Positions 8,117 to 16,796 are shown, counted from the first letter of the stretch. The stretch is DNA of 64,000 bases from Amycolatopsis tolypomycina (GCF_900105945.1 NZ_FNSO01000003.1:434001-498000); one strand, 5' to 3'. Program-made: numbers and translations. The notes: generated by a model not told the origin, from the sequence alone.

Positions 8117-9401
8117 GCTTGCGAACGAATCAGGCCGGCGCACGAGTGAAACGACCCAGGCGCTCCCCGAGGCGCTCGCCGAACCCACCGTGCGGGTGCG
8201 GCCCGGCTGGATGAGCCTGCTGTTCTTCGCGAACATCGCGCTCTGGCTGGGCATCTACGCGCCGATCCAGGTGCTGTTGCCGCAGCAGGCCGAACTCCTC
8301 GACCAGGTGAACAAGGAGTTCGTGCTCGGCCTGGTGATGGGCGTCGGCGCGGTCGTGGCGCTGGTCGTCAACCCGGCCGTCGGGCTGCTGTCGGACCGGA
8401 CGACCTCGCGGTTCGGCCGTCGCCACCCGTGGACGGTGGCCGGTGCGGCCGTCGCCACCGTCGGGCTGCTCGTGCTGGCGTTCGCGCCGAACGTCGCGCT
8501 GATGATCACCGGCTGGTGCCTCGTGCAGGCCGGGCTCAACGGCATGCTCGCGACGCTGATGTCCGCCATCGCCGACCGCGTCCCGGTCGGCCAGCGCGCG
8601 CAGGTCGGCGGGCTCGTCGGCATCGCGCAGATGCTCGGCACCGTGCTCGGCGCGGTCGTGGTCGTCGTCATGCTCGGCATCGCCGGGCTGCCGCTGGCCT
8701 ATGCCAGCTGCGCCGGGATCGTCTTGGTCGGCGCCGCGTTCTTCGTCCTGCGGACGCCGGACGCGCGGCTGCCGGTCGAGTTCCGGCCGTCGTCGCAGGC
8801 CGGCGAGGTCATCCGCAACCTGTGGGTCTCGCCGCGGCGGTTCCCGGACTTCGCGTGGGCGTGGTCGTGCCACTTCATGATCAACCTCGGCAACGCGTTC
8901 GGGACGCTCTACCTGCTGTTCTTCCTCAAGGACGCGGTGCACTACCCGGACCCGGACACCGGGCTGCTCATCATGATGGCGCTCTACGGCGTCGCCCTCG
9001 TGGTGGGCGCGCTGCTCGCGGGGCACTTCTCCGACAAGTCCGGACGGCGCAAGCCGTACGTCCTCGTGGCGTCCGGGGTGATGGCTCTGGCCGCCTTGCT
9101 GCTGGTCGTCTGGCAGAGCTGGCCGGTCGCGCTCGCGGCGTCCCCGCTGCTCGGCGTGGGTTTCGGGGCGTACATGGCGGTCGCGCTGGCGATGCTGACG
9201 CAGGTGCTGCCGACGGCGCAGGACCGCGCGAAGGACCTGGGCGTCATCAACATCGCGAACTCGCTGCCGCAGGTGGTCGCCCCGCTGGTGACGCCGCTGG
9301 TGCTGACGTACCTCGGCGGCTACTCGGGGCTTTTCGCGGCTTCGGCGGTCGCGACGCTGCTGGCCGCGGTGCTCGTGCTGCGCGTGAAGGCGGTTCGCTA
9401 G
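8109..9401 (+). CDS. MFS transporter, probable glycoside/sugar importer
   Basis: The 430-residue protein has about twelve hydrophobic segments and MFS loop motifs: LLSDRTTSRFGRRHPW after helix 2 and GHFSDKSGRRKPYVL in the second half, the repeated motif A. The SDRTTSRFGRRHPW version is close to the glycoside-pentoside-hexuronide cation-symporter style. The ATG at 8109 lies inside the last codons of the GH1 gene, so translation is coupled. With the beta-glucosidase it makes a compact unit for uptake and hydrolysis of a beta-glucoside. Substrate specificity is inferred from the neighbour only. Confidence 0.88.
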   Translation: MSELANESGRRTSETTQALPEALAEPTVRVRPGWMSLLFFANIALWLGIYAPIQVLLPQQAELLDQVNKEFVLGLVMGVGAVVALVVNPAVGLLSDRTTSRFGRRHPWTVAGAAVATVGLLVLAFAPNVALMITGWCLVQAGLNGMLATLMSAIADRVPVGQRAQVGGLVGIAQMLGTVLGAVVVVVMLGIAGLPLAYASCAGIVLVGAAFFVLRTPDARLPVEFRPSSQAGEVIRNLWVSPRRFPDFAWAWSCHFMINLGNAFGTLYLLFFLKDAVHYPDPDTGLLIMMALYGVALVVGALLAGHFSDKSGRRKPYVLVASGVMALAALLLVVWQSWPVALAASPLLGVGFGAYMAVALAMLTQVLPTAQDRAKDLGVINIANSLPQVVAPLVTPLVLTYLGGYSGLFAASAVATLLAAVLVLRVKAVR

Positions 9402-9404
9402 CGC

Positions 9405-9478
9405 CCCAATGTGGCGTTCGGTGCATCTGACGCACCGAACGCCACATTGGGTGCATCTGACGCACCGAACGCCACATT
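9405..9478. repeat. Tandem palindromic intergenic repeat, left part (split by the IS element)
   Basis: CCCAATGTGGCGTTCGGTGC at 9405-9424 and its exact reverse complement at 9432-9451 make a 20-bp hairpin with loop ATCTGAC. A 30-base unit starting TGCATCTGACGCACC is then repeated (9422-9451, 9452-9481). The second copy is interrupted after ATT at 9476-9478 by the insertion sequence. The hairpin lies just after the MFS stop and probably served as its terminator. Confidence 0.88.
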
Positions 9479-10444
9479 GAGGTTTTCTCAGTAGGGCTGG
9501 GCTCGGGTGGGCGTGTTGGCGTGGGATGAGGCGTGGGGCCCCTGGTAGGACTGGATTTGCGAAGATCGAATCCTAGAGTTCCAGAGGCCCCACGTGATCC
9601 ATTATGGTGCCACGCTCGACGTGGCGCGTGAGCTGGTCTGCTTCGTTGCCCGTGTCCTGCGGGCCGAGCGCCGACGCTGTGGCACCCGCCGGGACCGGCG
9701 TGCGTTGACCCCGTACTGGCAGGCGGTGCTGGTGCTGCGCTGGTTCCGCGATGCCACCCCGGTGCACCGGCTGGCCACCGACCATCGCATCAGCGTCGCC
9801 ACCGCCTACCGCTACCTGCACGAAGCGATCACCGCCCTCGCCGCCTGCGCCCCGGACCTGCACCATGTCCTGGCCGACCGGCGCACCCGGGGTGACACGC
9901 ACGTGATCCTGGCCGGTTCCCTGATCCCCTGTGACCGGGTCGCGGCGACCACGATCAAAACCAAAGGTAAGAACCGTGGCCGGATCGTGCACCTGTGGTA
10001 CTCGGGCAAGCACCGCGCCTTCGGCGGGAACATCCAGTTCCTGGCCAGCTCCGATGGGTTCCCGTTGTGGGTGTCGGCGGTGCTGCCGGGCTCCCGCAAC
10101 GATCTCTCCGCCGCCCGCGACCACGGGATTGTCGGTGCGTTGACCGCCGCCGCGGGCCAGGGCCTGAAACTCTGGCCGACAAGGCCTACCACGCAGCCGG
10201 GATCAGGATCCTTACCCCGTTCAAGAAAACCGCAGGTCAACCACCCCTCGGCCCGCGCCAGCGGGTCCACAACCTGCTGCATGCCCGAGCCCGGGCACTC
10301 GGCGAACGCGCCATGGCCATCCTCAAAACCCGCTGGCGAGCACTCCGCCACATCAGCCTCTGCCCCCACCGCATCGGCACCATCGTCCAAGCCGCCCTCG
10401 TCCTCACCCACCACGAACACCACGGACGCTACTGAGAAAACCTC
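9479..10444 (+). mobile_element. IS5-like insertion sequence, 966 bp, inserted in a tandem repeat
   Basis: The element is bounded by perfect 16-bp terminal inverted repeats, GAGGTTTTCTCAGTAG at 9479-9494 and CTACTGAGAAAACCTC at 10429-10444. The flanking bases are ATT at 9476-9478 and ATT at 10445-10447, a three-base target duplication (a five-base CATTG duplication with 15-bp ends fits equally). Removing the element and one copy restores an uninterrupted repeat. One transposase gene fills it but carries a frameshift. A three-base ANT duplication is what is known for the ISL2-type subgroup of IS5, and the transposase looks IS5-like (DDE endonuclease with an N-terminal helix-turn-helix). Confidence 0.92.
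9594..10435 (+). pseudogene. IS5-family transposase, frameshifted
   Basis: The first frame begins at GTG 9594 (MIHYGATLDVARELV) and has a helix-turn-helix (HRISVATAYRYLHEA), the first catalytic Asp region (LIPCDRVAATTIK) and a second (SRNDLSAARDHG). It runs in frame to about 10169 (GQGLKLWPT). The homologous continuation TLADKAYHAAGIRILTPFKK is in the next frame and runs to TGA at 10435, including GERAMAILKTRWRAL, which holds the third acidic residue. Adding one A in the AAA run at 10167-10169 would restore a single frame of about 280 residues. No good slippery heptamer is present, so loss of function or a sequencing error is likelier than programmed frameshifting. Confidence 0.85.
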
Positions 10445-10510
10445 ATTGGGTGCATCTGACGCACCGAACGCCACATTGGGTGCATCTGACGCACCGAACG
10501 CCACATTGGG
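10445..10510. repeat. Tandem palindromic intergenic repeat, right part
   Basis: After the target duplication ATT the interrupted 30-base repeat resumes. Two further full units occupy 10451-10480 and 10481-10510, each TGCATCTGAC, GCACCGAACG, CCACATTGGG. Together with the left part there are four units, identical by eye, which implies recent expansion or homogenisation. Confidence 0.88.
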
Positions 10511-10528
10511 GCGGATGCGGACGTGGAA

Positions 10529-10580
10529 CCGCGGGCCGGTGCCGGTCGGGGGAGGGGAGTGCAACGGCACCGGCCCGCGG
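10529..10580. terminator. Long hairpin, candidate terminator
   Basis: CCGCGGGCCGGTGCCG at 10529-10544 pairs perfectly with 10565-10580 around a 20-base loop. It has no T-run. It could stop read-through from either side of the insertion sequence region. Confidence 0.55.
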
Positions 10581-10727
10581 AATTCGAGGGCCGCTCAAAG
10601 CGGGGCACGAGCGCGATCTCCTGCGTGATCGCTGCTTCGCGTGTTGATCAATCTAGCGGGGGATTACCGCCTGGGCTAGGCCTAACGCGGAAATTTTTCG
10701 ATTAATCGCGGTGGGGACCGGGGTGTT

Positions 10728-10780
10728 GGCCGAGGACTGGTTCGCGCTGCTCGGGGGTGCGGGCGAAACAGTCCTCGGCC
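10728..10780 (-). terminator. Hairpin downstream of the 10844-11257 gene; the gap 10581-10843 otherwise shows nothing
   Basis: GGCCGAGGACTG at 10728-10739 and CAGTCCTCGGCC at 10769-10780 form a perfect 12-bp stem, placed 64 bases beyond the stop of the leftward gene. The remainder of 10581-10843 holds an AT-rich stretch (GGAAATTTTTCGATTAATCG near 10690) but no gene that I can support. Confidence 0.5.
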
Positions 10781-10843
10781 GGGGCGAGTGCCGGCGCGGG
10801 TCCGATGGGGCGATCGGCCGGCCGCGGCTCGCCGGTCTGGGGG

Positions 10844-11257
10844 TCAGGCAGTGACCGCTCGGCGCGGATTCACCAGCGCGTGGCGACCGGTGGTCTCGGC
10901 CGCGGTGGGCGCCGGGTGCGGCGTGACCGGGCTCTTGCGGCGGCCCTGCAGACGGCTGTCCGTCGCGGACTGTTGCTGCGGGGCGAGTCCGCCGGCTACC
11001 AGGTGTTCGTGCGCGACCTGCCAGACCGAGCACGGCGCCTTGCAGCGGTGCCACCGGGTCGAGCAGGTCGGGCAGTCGCCGCGCTCGTCGGGCTCGTGCA
11101 TCTTCAGCATCGCGCGCCACGCCTCGGTCAACCGGGGCAGTTCGGAGCGCGCGACCGAGACGAGCGACTGGGCGTCGGCGCGGTTCGCCAGGTCGGTCAG
11201 CATGTCGAGGCGCTCCCAGACCGCGTTGCGGAGGACCTGCCCGAGTACCTGATCCAT
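10844..11257 (-). CDS. Conserved-type actinobacterial protein with a Cys motif, 137 aa
   Basis: The protein starts MDQVLGQVLRNAVWERLDMLTDLA and continues WRAMLKMHEPDERGDCPTCSTRWHRCKAPCSVWQVAHEHLV. The spacing CPTC...C...C looks like a small zinc-binding knuckle. The body is helical and soluble; the last 40 residues are basic and low complexity. I recall short proteins of this pattern (HEPDERG-CxxC) as common in Pseudonocardiaceae without known function. It sits 12 bases downstream of another unknown leftward gene, with which it is probably cotranscribed. Confidence 0.75.
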   Translation of the reverse strand: MDQVLGQVLRNAVWERLDMLTDLANRADAQSLVSVARSELPRLTEAWRAMLKMHEPDERGDCPTCSTRWHRCKAPCSVWQVAHEHLVAGGLAPQQQSATDSRLQGRRKSPVTPHPAPTAAETTGRHALVNPRRAVTA

Positions 11258-11269
11258 GTCAGCTCACCG

Positions 11270-11656
11270 TTACCTTTCCGCCATCTTGGCGGCTTCGTTG
11301 AGCGCGGCGCGCAGCTGTCCGAGCTGGCCGGACGTCAGCCGCGCGGTCTCACCGGGAGGCGAGACCAGTACCACCTGGTTGTCTTCGACGAACACCGTCA
11401 CCGCACGCTCGCGGCTGATGAGGTCGCCGCACTGCACGCGCCACACGAGCTGGCCGCCCTCGTAGTGACGGACGCTCGCGGTGCGGGGGTCGACCGCCGC
11501 GGCGGGCGTGACGGGGCGGACGGCGGGGGCGGGGGAGACCATCGCCGGCCGCACGGCGCGGGTCGCCGTGCCGGCATGTCCCCCTGCGAACGAGTCCACG
11601 AACTCCACGCCCTTCTCCGCTCTGTCGAAAGTCTCCGAAGATGCCTTCTGCAACAT
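11270..11656 (-). CDS. Hypothetical protein, about 128 aa (start uncertain)
   Basis: The frame is open from a TTG at 11734, but the ATG at 11656 (MLQKASSETFDRAEKGVEF) gives a more natural N-terminus. Neither has a strong ribosome site. The C-terminal half, RHYEGGQLVWRVQCGDLISRERAVTVFVEDNQVVLVSPPGETARLTSGQLGQLRAAL, looks like a small beta-rich domain followed by a helix. No signal or membrane segment is seen. It is divergent from the HTH/TPR regulator at 11927. That pairing resembles the small-protein/HTH-regulator pairs (WhiJ/AbaA-type) seen in actinomycetes, but homology is not shown here. Confidence 0.6.
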   Translation of the reverse strand: MLQKASSETFDRAEKGVEFVDSFAGGHAGTATRAVRPAMVSPAPAVRPVTPAAAVDPRTASVRHYEGGQLVWRVQCGDLISRERAVTVFVEDNQVVLVSPPGETARLTSGQLGQLRAALNEAAKMAER

Positions 11657-11926
11657 TGCTTCGGCGCAACGCTGCGGTTTCCGTAGCTCTCCGTGATCGC
11701 AACCGGTGTGCGGCCGGTGACGGAGATCTGACAACTACAGTGAGGTGAAACCGAGTGCGATAGAAGGTGGAATCGGCGTCATAGCGGTGACTGGGCTCGG
11801 TTCCACGGTAAGCGGTCAGCGGACTTCGCCCGGACCGATCAGGGCACCAGTTCGGCTGTTCACACGGTTCCACAGGTTTGCCTACGCTGTTTCACAGACG
11901 CCCGACCGGACAGTGGAGGGGGCGCG

Positions 11927-13312
11927 ATGGACGCCAGTAACGGTGGCAGTGCCGACGCCCGGCAGAGCCACGCAGTTCCCGCTGACGCGTGGGAGCAGCC
12001 GGAGATGAGAACGGCTCTCGCGTCGCGCGAGATCAGCGCCGTGTACCGGCTCCTGCGCAAGCACGGTGTCTCGCAGCGCCAGATCGCCGCGATGACCGGC
12101 CAGTCCCAGTCCGAGGTGTCGGAGATCCTCAAGGGTCGCCAGGTCATGGCCTACGACGTGCTCACGAGGATCGCCGACGGCCTGGGTGTCCCCCGTGGAT
12201 ACATGGGCCTCGCCTACGACGAGGCCACGGCGATACGGGTCGTCGGCTCCGCCGACGGCCAGCAGGCTGAGGAGGACGAGTCCGTGAAGCGACGGAGGTT
12301 CCTCGCGCACGCTGCCCAGGTCACGATGGGTGCGGCGGTGTTCGGTCCGGAATCGGGCACCTGGTCGGCCGGGCCGGCCAGGACGCCGGCGCCCGGGCGC
12401 ATCGGCATGACCGACGTCCGCCAGGTCGAAGCCGCGACGCGCGCGCTCCGGGCGCTGGACTACCAGTACGGCGGCGGGTTCTGCCGCGACGCCGTCGTGG
12501 CGCAGCTGTCCTGGGGACAGCAGATGCTCGAGGCGCACGGCACCGACATGGTGAAGAACCGGCTGTACGTCGCCCTCGCCGACCTGCACTCCCTCGCCGG
12601 CTGGACCTCCTTCGACACCGGGCTGATGGACTCCGCGCGCGGCCACTTCGCGAACGCGCTGGACCTGGCCAAACAGGGGGACAACCACCCGCTGGTGGCC
12701 AACGTGCTCTACCGCATGGGCCGCGTCTACCTGCACCAGGACGCCCCGAACGACGCGCTGAAGCTCTTCCAGCTGGGCCAGATCGCCGCCCAGAAAAGCG
12801 GCTCCGAGCTGGCGGTCTCCGTGCTCTGCGCGAACGAGGCCTGGGCCTACGCGATGATGGGCAACGAGGAGCAGGCGGTGAAGCTGCTCGGCCGGAGCAA
12901 GGACGAGTTCGAGCGCGCCAACCTCGCCGAAGCCGAGTCGTGGGTCAAGTTCTTCACCGAGACCGACGTCTACGCCATGGTCGGCACCGTCCACACGGTC
13001 CTCGCGCAGAAGAACGCCGAGCACACCAAGTACGCCATCCCGGCGCTGACCAAGGCCGTCGAGTCCTACGACGACGAAATGGCCCGCTCCAAGACGTTCA
13101 TGCTCAGCGCGCTCGCCACCAACCACCTGCTCGACGGCGACCTCGACCACGGCGCCAAGGTCGGCGGCAAGGCCATCGACTGCGCCGAGGGCATCAAGTC
13201 CGAGCGGGTCAAGGACCGGATGCGGCCCCTGCAGGAAGAGGCCGAGCGCCGCCGCAACAACGCCGACGCCCGTGACCTCGCCGACCGCCTCCACGCTTTC
13301 TACGCCGCATAA
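11927..13312 (+). CDS. XRE helix-turn-helix regulator with TPR-like C-terminal region
   Basis: In this 461-residue protein the helix-turn-helix spans about residues 40-90 (LLRKHGVSQRQIAAMTGQSQSEVSEILKGRQ, then VLTRIADGLGVPRGYMGLAYDE). A KRRRFLAHAA stretch follows, then tetratricopeptide-like helical pairs (LYVALADLHSLAGW, ALDLAKQGDNHPLVANVLYRMGRVYLHQ, KLFQLGQIAAQ). This architecture is abundant in Streptomyces and Amycolatopsis and usually controls development or secondary metabolism. The ATG at 11927 follows GGAGGGGGCGCG. Its last 41 bases overlap the next gene, so the pair is almost certainly one operon. Confidence 0.92.
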   Translation: MDASNGGSADARQSHAVPADAWEQPEMRTALASREISAVYRLLRKHGVSQRQIAAMTGQSQSEVSEILKGRQVMAYDVLTRIADGLGVPRGYMGLAYDEATAIRVVGSADGQQAEEDESVKRRRFLAHAAQVTMGAAVFGPESGTWSAGPARTPAPGRIGMTDVRQVEAATRALRALDYQYGGGFCRDAVVAQLSWGQQMLEAHGTDMVKNRLYVALADLHSLAGWTSFDTGLMDSARGHFANALDLAKQGDNHPLVANVLYRMGRVYLHQDAPNDALKLFQLGQIAAQKSGSELAVSVLCANEAWAYAMMGNEEQAVKLLGRSKDEFERANLAEAESWVKFFTETDVYAMVGTVHTVLAQKNAEHTKYAIPALTKAVESYDDEMARSKTFMLSALATNHLLDGDLDHGAKVGGKAIDCAEGIKSERVKDRMRPLQEEAERRRNNADARDLADRLHAFYAA

Positions 13313-14222
13313 CCCCGAAGGCGCCGGCGCGGTTTTGGACGGCCGGTTCACCTCCGGGAAGCTGCGAGGCGTGCTGGCCGAAACCTGCGCGCTGCTGGGG
13401 CTCGACCCGGCGGGCGCGCGGCTGCTGCGGTTCACCAACAACGCGGTGTACGCGCTGGTCACGGCCCCTTTTGTGGTCCGGATCGTCGGCTCGACGCAGC
13501 TGCGGCACCGCGTCGGCACGGTCGTGCGCGTGGCCCGGCACTTCGAGCGCCACGGCGTCCCCGCGATCCGGCTCCTCGGCGACGTCGAGCAGCCCCTGGA
13601 GGTCGGCGGGCACCTGGTGACCGTGTGGCACCAGGTGCCGAGCATCGGCCGGGCGGCGACGTCGGTCGACCTGGCCCGGCTGCTGCGCCAGGTCCACGCG
13701 CTGCCCCCGCCGCCCGGCCTCGCCGAGTGGGCGCCGTTCGCCGCCGTGCGAGCCAGGGTGTCCGACGCCGAGGAGATCAGCGACGCCGACCGGGAGTTCC
13801 TCCTCGACCGCTGCGCCGAACTCGAAGCCGAACTCGCCGGGCTGACGTTTCCCCTGCCCAGGGGCCTGGTCCACGGCGACGCGTACCCCGGCAACGTCAT
13901 CCCCGGCCCGGACGGCCCGGTGCTCTGCGACTTCGATTCCTCGTGCGTCGGCCCGCCGGAGTGGGACCTGACGCCGCTGGCGGTCGGCCGCGAGCGGTTC
14001 GGCGACCCGCCGGTGCGCTACCGGACGTTCGCCGCGGAATACGGCTTCGACGTGACGTCGTGGTCCGGGTTCGCCGTCCTCCGTGGCATCCGCGAGCTGA
14101 AGCTGACGACCAGCGTGCTGCCCATCCTGCGCAGCCGGCCGCAGGTCCGGCCGGAGCTCTTCCGCCGCCTGGACGATCTCCGGAGCGGCCGGACGGGCGC
14201 ACGCTGGACGCGTTACCGCTGA
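13272..14222 (+). CDS. Aminoglycoside phosphotransferase-fold kinase
   Basis: The 316-residue protein has the APH/choline kinase fold. LVHGDAYPGNVI near residue 198 is the Brenner motif with the catalytic aspartate, and LCDFDSS is the metal-binding DFD motif. VVRIVGS in the N-lobe may supply the ATP-binding segment. Small-molecule phosphorylation is expected; antibiotic resistance cannot be claimed from the fold. The GTG at 13272 lies 41 bases inside the HTH/TPR gene. Pairing with that regulator type suggests a conserved signalling or metabolite-modifying unit. Confidence 0.85.
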   Translation: MTSPTASTLSTPHNPEGAGAVLDGRFTSGKLRGVLAETCALLGLDPAGARLLRFTNNAVYALVTAPFVVRIVGSTQLRHRVGTVVRVARHFERHGVPAIRLLGDVEQPLEVGGHLVTVWHQVPSIGRAATSVDLARLLRQVHALPPPPGLAEWAPFAAVRARVSDAEEISDADREFLLDRCAELEAELAGLTFPLPRGLVHGDAYPGNVIPGPDGPVLCDFDSSCVGPPEWDLTPLAVGRERFGDPPVRYRTFAAEYGFDVTSWSGFAVLRGIRELKLTTSVLPILRSRPQVRPELFRRLDDLRSGRTGARWTRYR

Positions 14223-14433
14223 CCGTCATCTGTCACTTGGTGTGATCGGCGACACATGCTGCACGTGCATTCGCCGACTGCAAATGACCGTTCGTCGCAT
14301 CAGAAAGGCGGTCCGCTCTGGGTAGAAAGTTCTGCCCGACCAGTCACCCCCAATGGATTACCGGTCAGCCCAATGCGCAATTTGCAGCTACTCGCGGTGA
14401 CTTCGCACCCGGTCCTACCTGCGAGGACAGCGA

Positions 14434-15462
14434 TCAGGAGGCGACAACCGGCGCCCGCGTCAGCACGACGGCGAACCCGAACGCCAGGCCCATGACCGTC
14501 AGTTCGAGCGTGGCCCACGCGGCGAGCGCCGTGCGGTCGTGCCGGACGATCCGCGGCATCAGCCGCCAGCGGACGTTCGCCCCGAGCAGCGCGATGACAC
14601 CGGTGCACACGAGCTTCAGGACCAGCAGCTGCCCGTACGGCGTCGTGAAGATCGCCGCCCAGAACCCGATGGTCGGGTTGAGCGAGATCTCGACGAGGCC
14701 GTTGAACAGCCCGGTCGCCGCGGAGAGCACCAGGCAGAGCGTCGCCAGCTTCGAGAACCGGGGCAGCGCGTGCGCCAGCAGCGTCCGGTTCGCCACCAGG
14801 AGCACGGTCATCGCGCCGAGGCCGCCGGTCCAGGCGACGGCGCTCATGACGTGCAGCTCCATCGAGATCATCGTGTAGTCGTGGTAGTTCCAGTTCGACG
14901 CGTGCCCGGTGACCGGCAGGGGCAGCAGCGCGAACAGGCCGAGCCCGACGCGGACCTCGGCGGGCACCTTCTCGCCGAACCGCAGCGACAGCGCGCCGAT
15001 GCCGGCGTGCACGAGCGCGAGCACGGCGACGATGACGAGCGCCTTCCCGGCGCCGACGTTCGCGATGTAGTCGCCGATGTCGGACGGTGAGAGCGTCGCC
15101 GAACCCGGCTTGTACTCCGCGGTCTGCAGGACCAGCGCGACGACGGCGGCCGTGGCCCAGACGAGCGCGGCCGCGACGCCGGCCGGGCGGGCCAGCCGCA
15201 TGACCGGTTCGGTCAGCTTCGGCCGGTCGTAACCGACGAGCACGGAAAGCAGCGCGAGGCCGATCGTGGTGACCGCGGCGAGGTCGAGCAGGACCCGCAC
15301 GACCGGGATGCCGGCCGAGACCACCGCGCTGGGCTCCACGACGCCGGGTACCGGCGCGGTGGACATGAGCGCGACGCCGATCAGGGCGCCGAGCAGGCCC
15401 GCCGTCACGACGCAGAGCAGCGTCGAATAGCGGGGTTTCGCGGTGGTCTCGGCCTGGGGCAT
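14434..15462 (-). CDS. copD: CopD-family copper transport membrane protein
   Basis: The 342-residue protein has about eight or nine hydrophobic segments. LPVTGHASNW and MELHVMSAVAWTGGLGAM are the histidine-bearing motifs typical of CopD/YcnJ domains, which with CopC move copper through the membrane. It is the last gene of the leftward operon. Only five bases separate it from the CopC stop. The C-terminus ends shortly after a helix, without extra domains. About 210 bases between it and the phosphotransferase gene hold no feature I recognise. Confidence 0.9.
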   Translation of the reverse strand: MPQAETTAKPRYSTLLCVVTAGLLGALIGVALMSTAPVPGVVEPSAVVSAGIPVVRVLLDLAAVTTIGLALLSVLVGYDRPKLTEPVMRLARPAGVAAALVWATAAVVALVLQTAEYKPGSATLSPSDIGDYIANVGAGKALVIVAVLALVHAGIGALSLRFGEKVPAEVRVGLGLFALLPLPVTGHASNWNYHDYTMISMELHVMSAVAWTGGLGAMTVLLVANRTLLAHALPRFSKLATLCLVLSAATGLFNGLVEISLNPTIGFWAAIFTTPYGQLLVLKLVCTGVIALLGANVRWRLMPRIVRHDRTALAAWATLELTVMGLAFGFAVVLTRAPVVAS

Positions 15463-15467
15463 CTGAG

Positions 15468-16034
15468 TTACTGCTTCTTCTCTGCTGTGTTTTCTTGACT
15501 GACGTTGCTGCCCGAACGCAGGGCCACGGTGAGCCCGATCGCCAGCAGCACGACGGCGCCGGCGATCCAGACCCAGATCGGCACCCCGGTCGACGACGAC
15601 TCCGGTGCCGCCTGCGCCGAGCCGCCCGGCGAGCGGGCCGCGTCGACGGTCGCCGGCGTGCCGGTGCCCGCGGTCGTCAGGGTGAAGGTGAGCTCACCGG
15701 TCACCGGGTGGCCGTCGGCGGACAGCACCCGGTAGCCGACGGTGTACTTCCCGGCCGGGCCGAGCGGCCGCAGGGGCGCGCTGATGACGTTGTTCACCAC
15801 GGTGATCGGTCCTTCGGCCCACTGGCCGCCGCCGGGGCCGGTCACCGCGATCTGGTTGACGTCCGCGCCCTGCACGTACTGGTCGAACGTCAGGCTGAGC
15901 TTCGCCGGGCCGGCGGCGACGGACGAGCCGTTCGCCGGGTCCGAGGAGATCAGCACGTTGTGCGCCAGCGCCGGGGTGGCCGTGCCGAGCACGGCCACCG
16001 CGGTCAACGCCAGCGCGACGAGCACACCGCGCAT
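15468..16034 (-). CDS. copC: CopC-domain copper-binding protein with C-terminal membrane anchor
   Basis: The 188-residue protein has a signal peptide ending ATPALA before HNVLISSDPANG, so the mature protein would begin with the histidine that ligates copper in CopC proteins. The beta-sandwich contains LTFDQYVQGADV and GKYTVGYRVLSADGHPVTGELTF with the second conserved histidine. A Ser/Pro-rich linker and a membrane helix (VPIWVWIAGAVVLLAIGLTV) follow, tethering the domain outside the membrane. It lies directly after ycnI with no intergenic base and just before copD. Confidence 0.92.
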   Translation of the reverse strand: MRGVLVALALTAVAVLGTATPALAHNVLISSDPANGSSVAAGPAKLSLTFDQYVQGADVNQIAVTGPGGGQWAEGPITVVNNVISAPLRPLGPAGKYTVGYRVLSADGHPVTGELTFTLTTAGTGTPATVDAARSPGGSAQAAPESSSTGVPIWVWIAGAVVLLAIGLTVALRSGSNVSQENTAEKKQ

Positions 16035-16796
16035 TTAGCTGTTGCCTCCCGACTTGGCCGTGGCCTTGCGGGCCCGGATGGTCGCGCCGGCCCCGACACC
16101 GAGGCCAACGGCGCCGACGAGCAGGCCGGCCCCGCCGAGCCAGCGGGCGGTGCTGTCCGACGTCGCGGCCGCGGCCTGGGTCTGGTCGCCGGTGGCCGAG
16201 GCCGTGTCCGCCATGTTGCCGTGCGCGTCGCCGTCCGCCGCCTTCGCGGCCAGCTTCACGACCGGCGCCGGGTGCTCCGGCTCCTCGCCACCGGCCGGCG
16301 TCGGCTGGTTCCAGTCGACGACCTTGCCGTCGCTGTAGGTCTGGTGCGCCGGGAACTCCACCTGGTCCACATTGGTCGGCAGCGGGCCGAAGCTCACCGA
16401 GAACTCCTGGTAGTCGGTGGCCTTGAGCTCGCTGCCCGCCTGCGCGGTCCACGTCACCGCGGTGACGGCTTCGGTGATCTGGGTGCCGTTGTCCTTGGTG
16501 ATCGGGGCGGGCAGCTTGGACTTCGTCACCTGGGCTGTCCAGCCGGGGACCGGCTTGGTCCGCACCGAGCCGATGCCGTAGTCGGGCTTGAAGTCGACGG
16601 TGACCTTCGTGGTGGTGACGGGGTCCTTCTCCTCGCTCGGCACGCGGAAGACGATCGCCGCGTAGCCGCCCTTCGTGGGCTGCGGGCCGTAGACGTTGGC
16701 CGTGACGTGCGCGGACGCGATGCCGGCACCGAGCAGGCCGGCGGCACCGACGGCGGCGGCGAGGAAACCGGCGCGCTGGAAGACGTGCTGGGACAT
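16035..16796 (-). CDS. ycnI: YcnI-family copper-binding protein (DUF1775), membrane anchored
   Basis: The 253-residue protein has a signal peptide ending GIASA before HVTANVYGP. The mature N-terminal histidine is the copper ligand known for YcnI. The domain continues FRVPSEEKDP, TTTKVTVDFKPDYGIGSVRTKPVPGW and FPAHQTYSDGKVVDW. A linker rich in Ala/Thr with GDAHGNMADTAS precedes a C-terminal helix (LGGAGLLVGAVGLGVGAG) and basic tail. Start ATG 16796 follows AGGAGTGA. Gene order with CopC and CopD is the usual actinobacterial copper-acquisition arrangement. Confidence 0.92.
   Translation of the reverse strand: MSQHVFQRAGFLAAAVGAAGLLGAGIASAHVTANVYGPQPTKGGYAAIVFRVPSEEKDPVTTTKVTVDFKPDYGIGSVRTKPVPGWTAQVTKSKLPAPITKDNGTQITEAVTAVTWTAQAGSELKATDYQEFSVSFGPLPTNVDQVEFPAHQTYSDGKVVDWNQPTPAGGEEPEHPAPVVKLAAKAADGDAHGNMADTASATGDQTQAAAATSDSTARWLGGAGLLVGAVGLGVGAGATIRARKATAKSGGNS

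Noticed and set aside
9594..10435. Programmed frameshift transposase
   Set aside because: No slippery heptamer at the junction; a lost A in the AAA run explains the break more simply.
13272..14222. Aminoglycoside resistance gene
   Set aside because: The fold alone does not show antibiotic phosphorylation, and the context is a regulator, not a resistance island.
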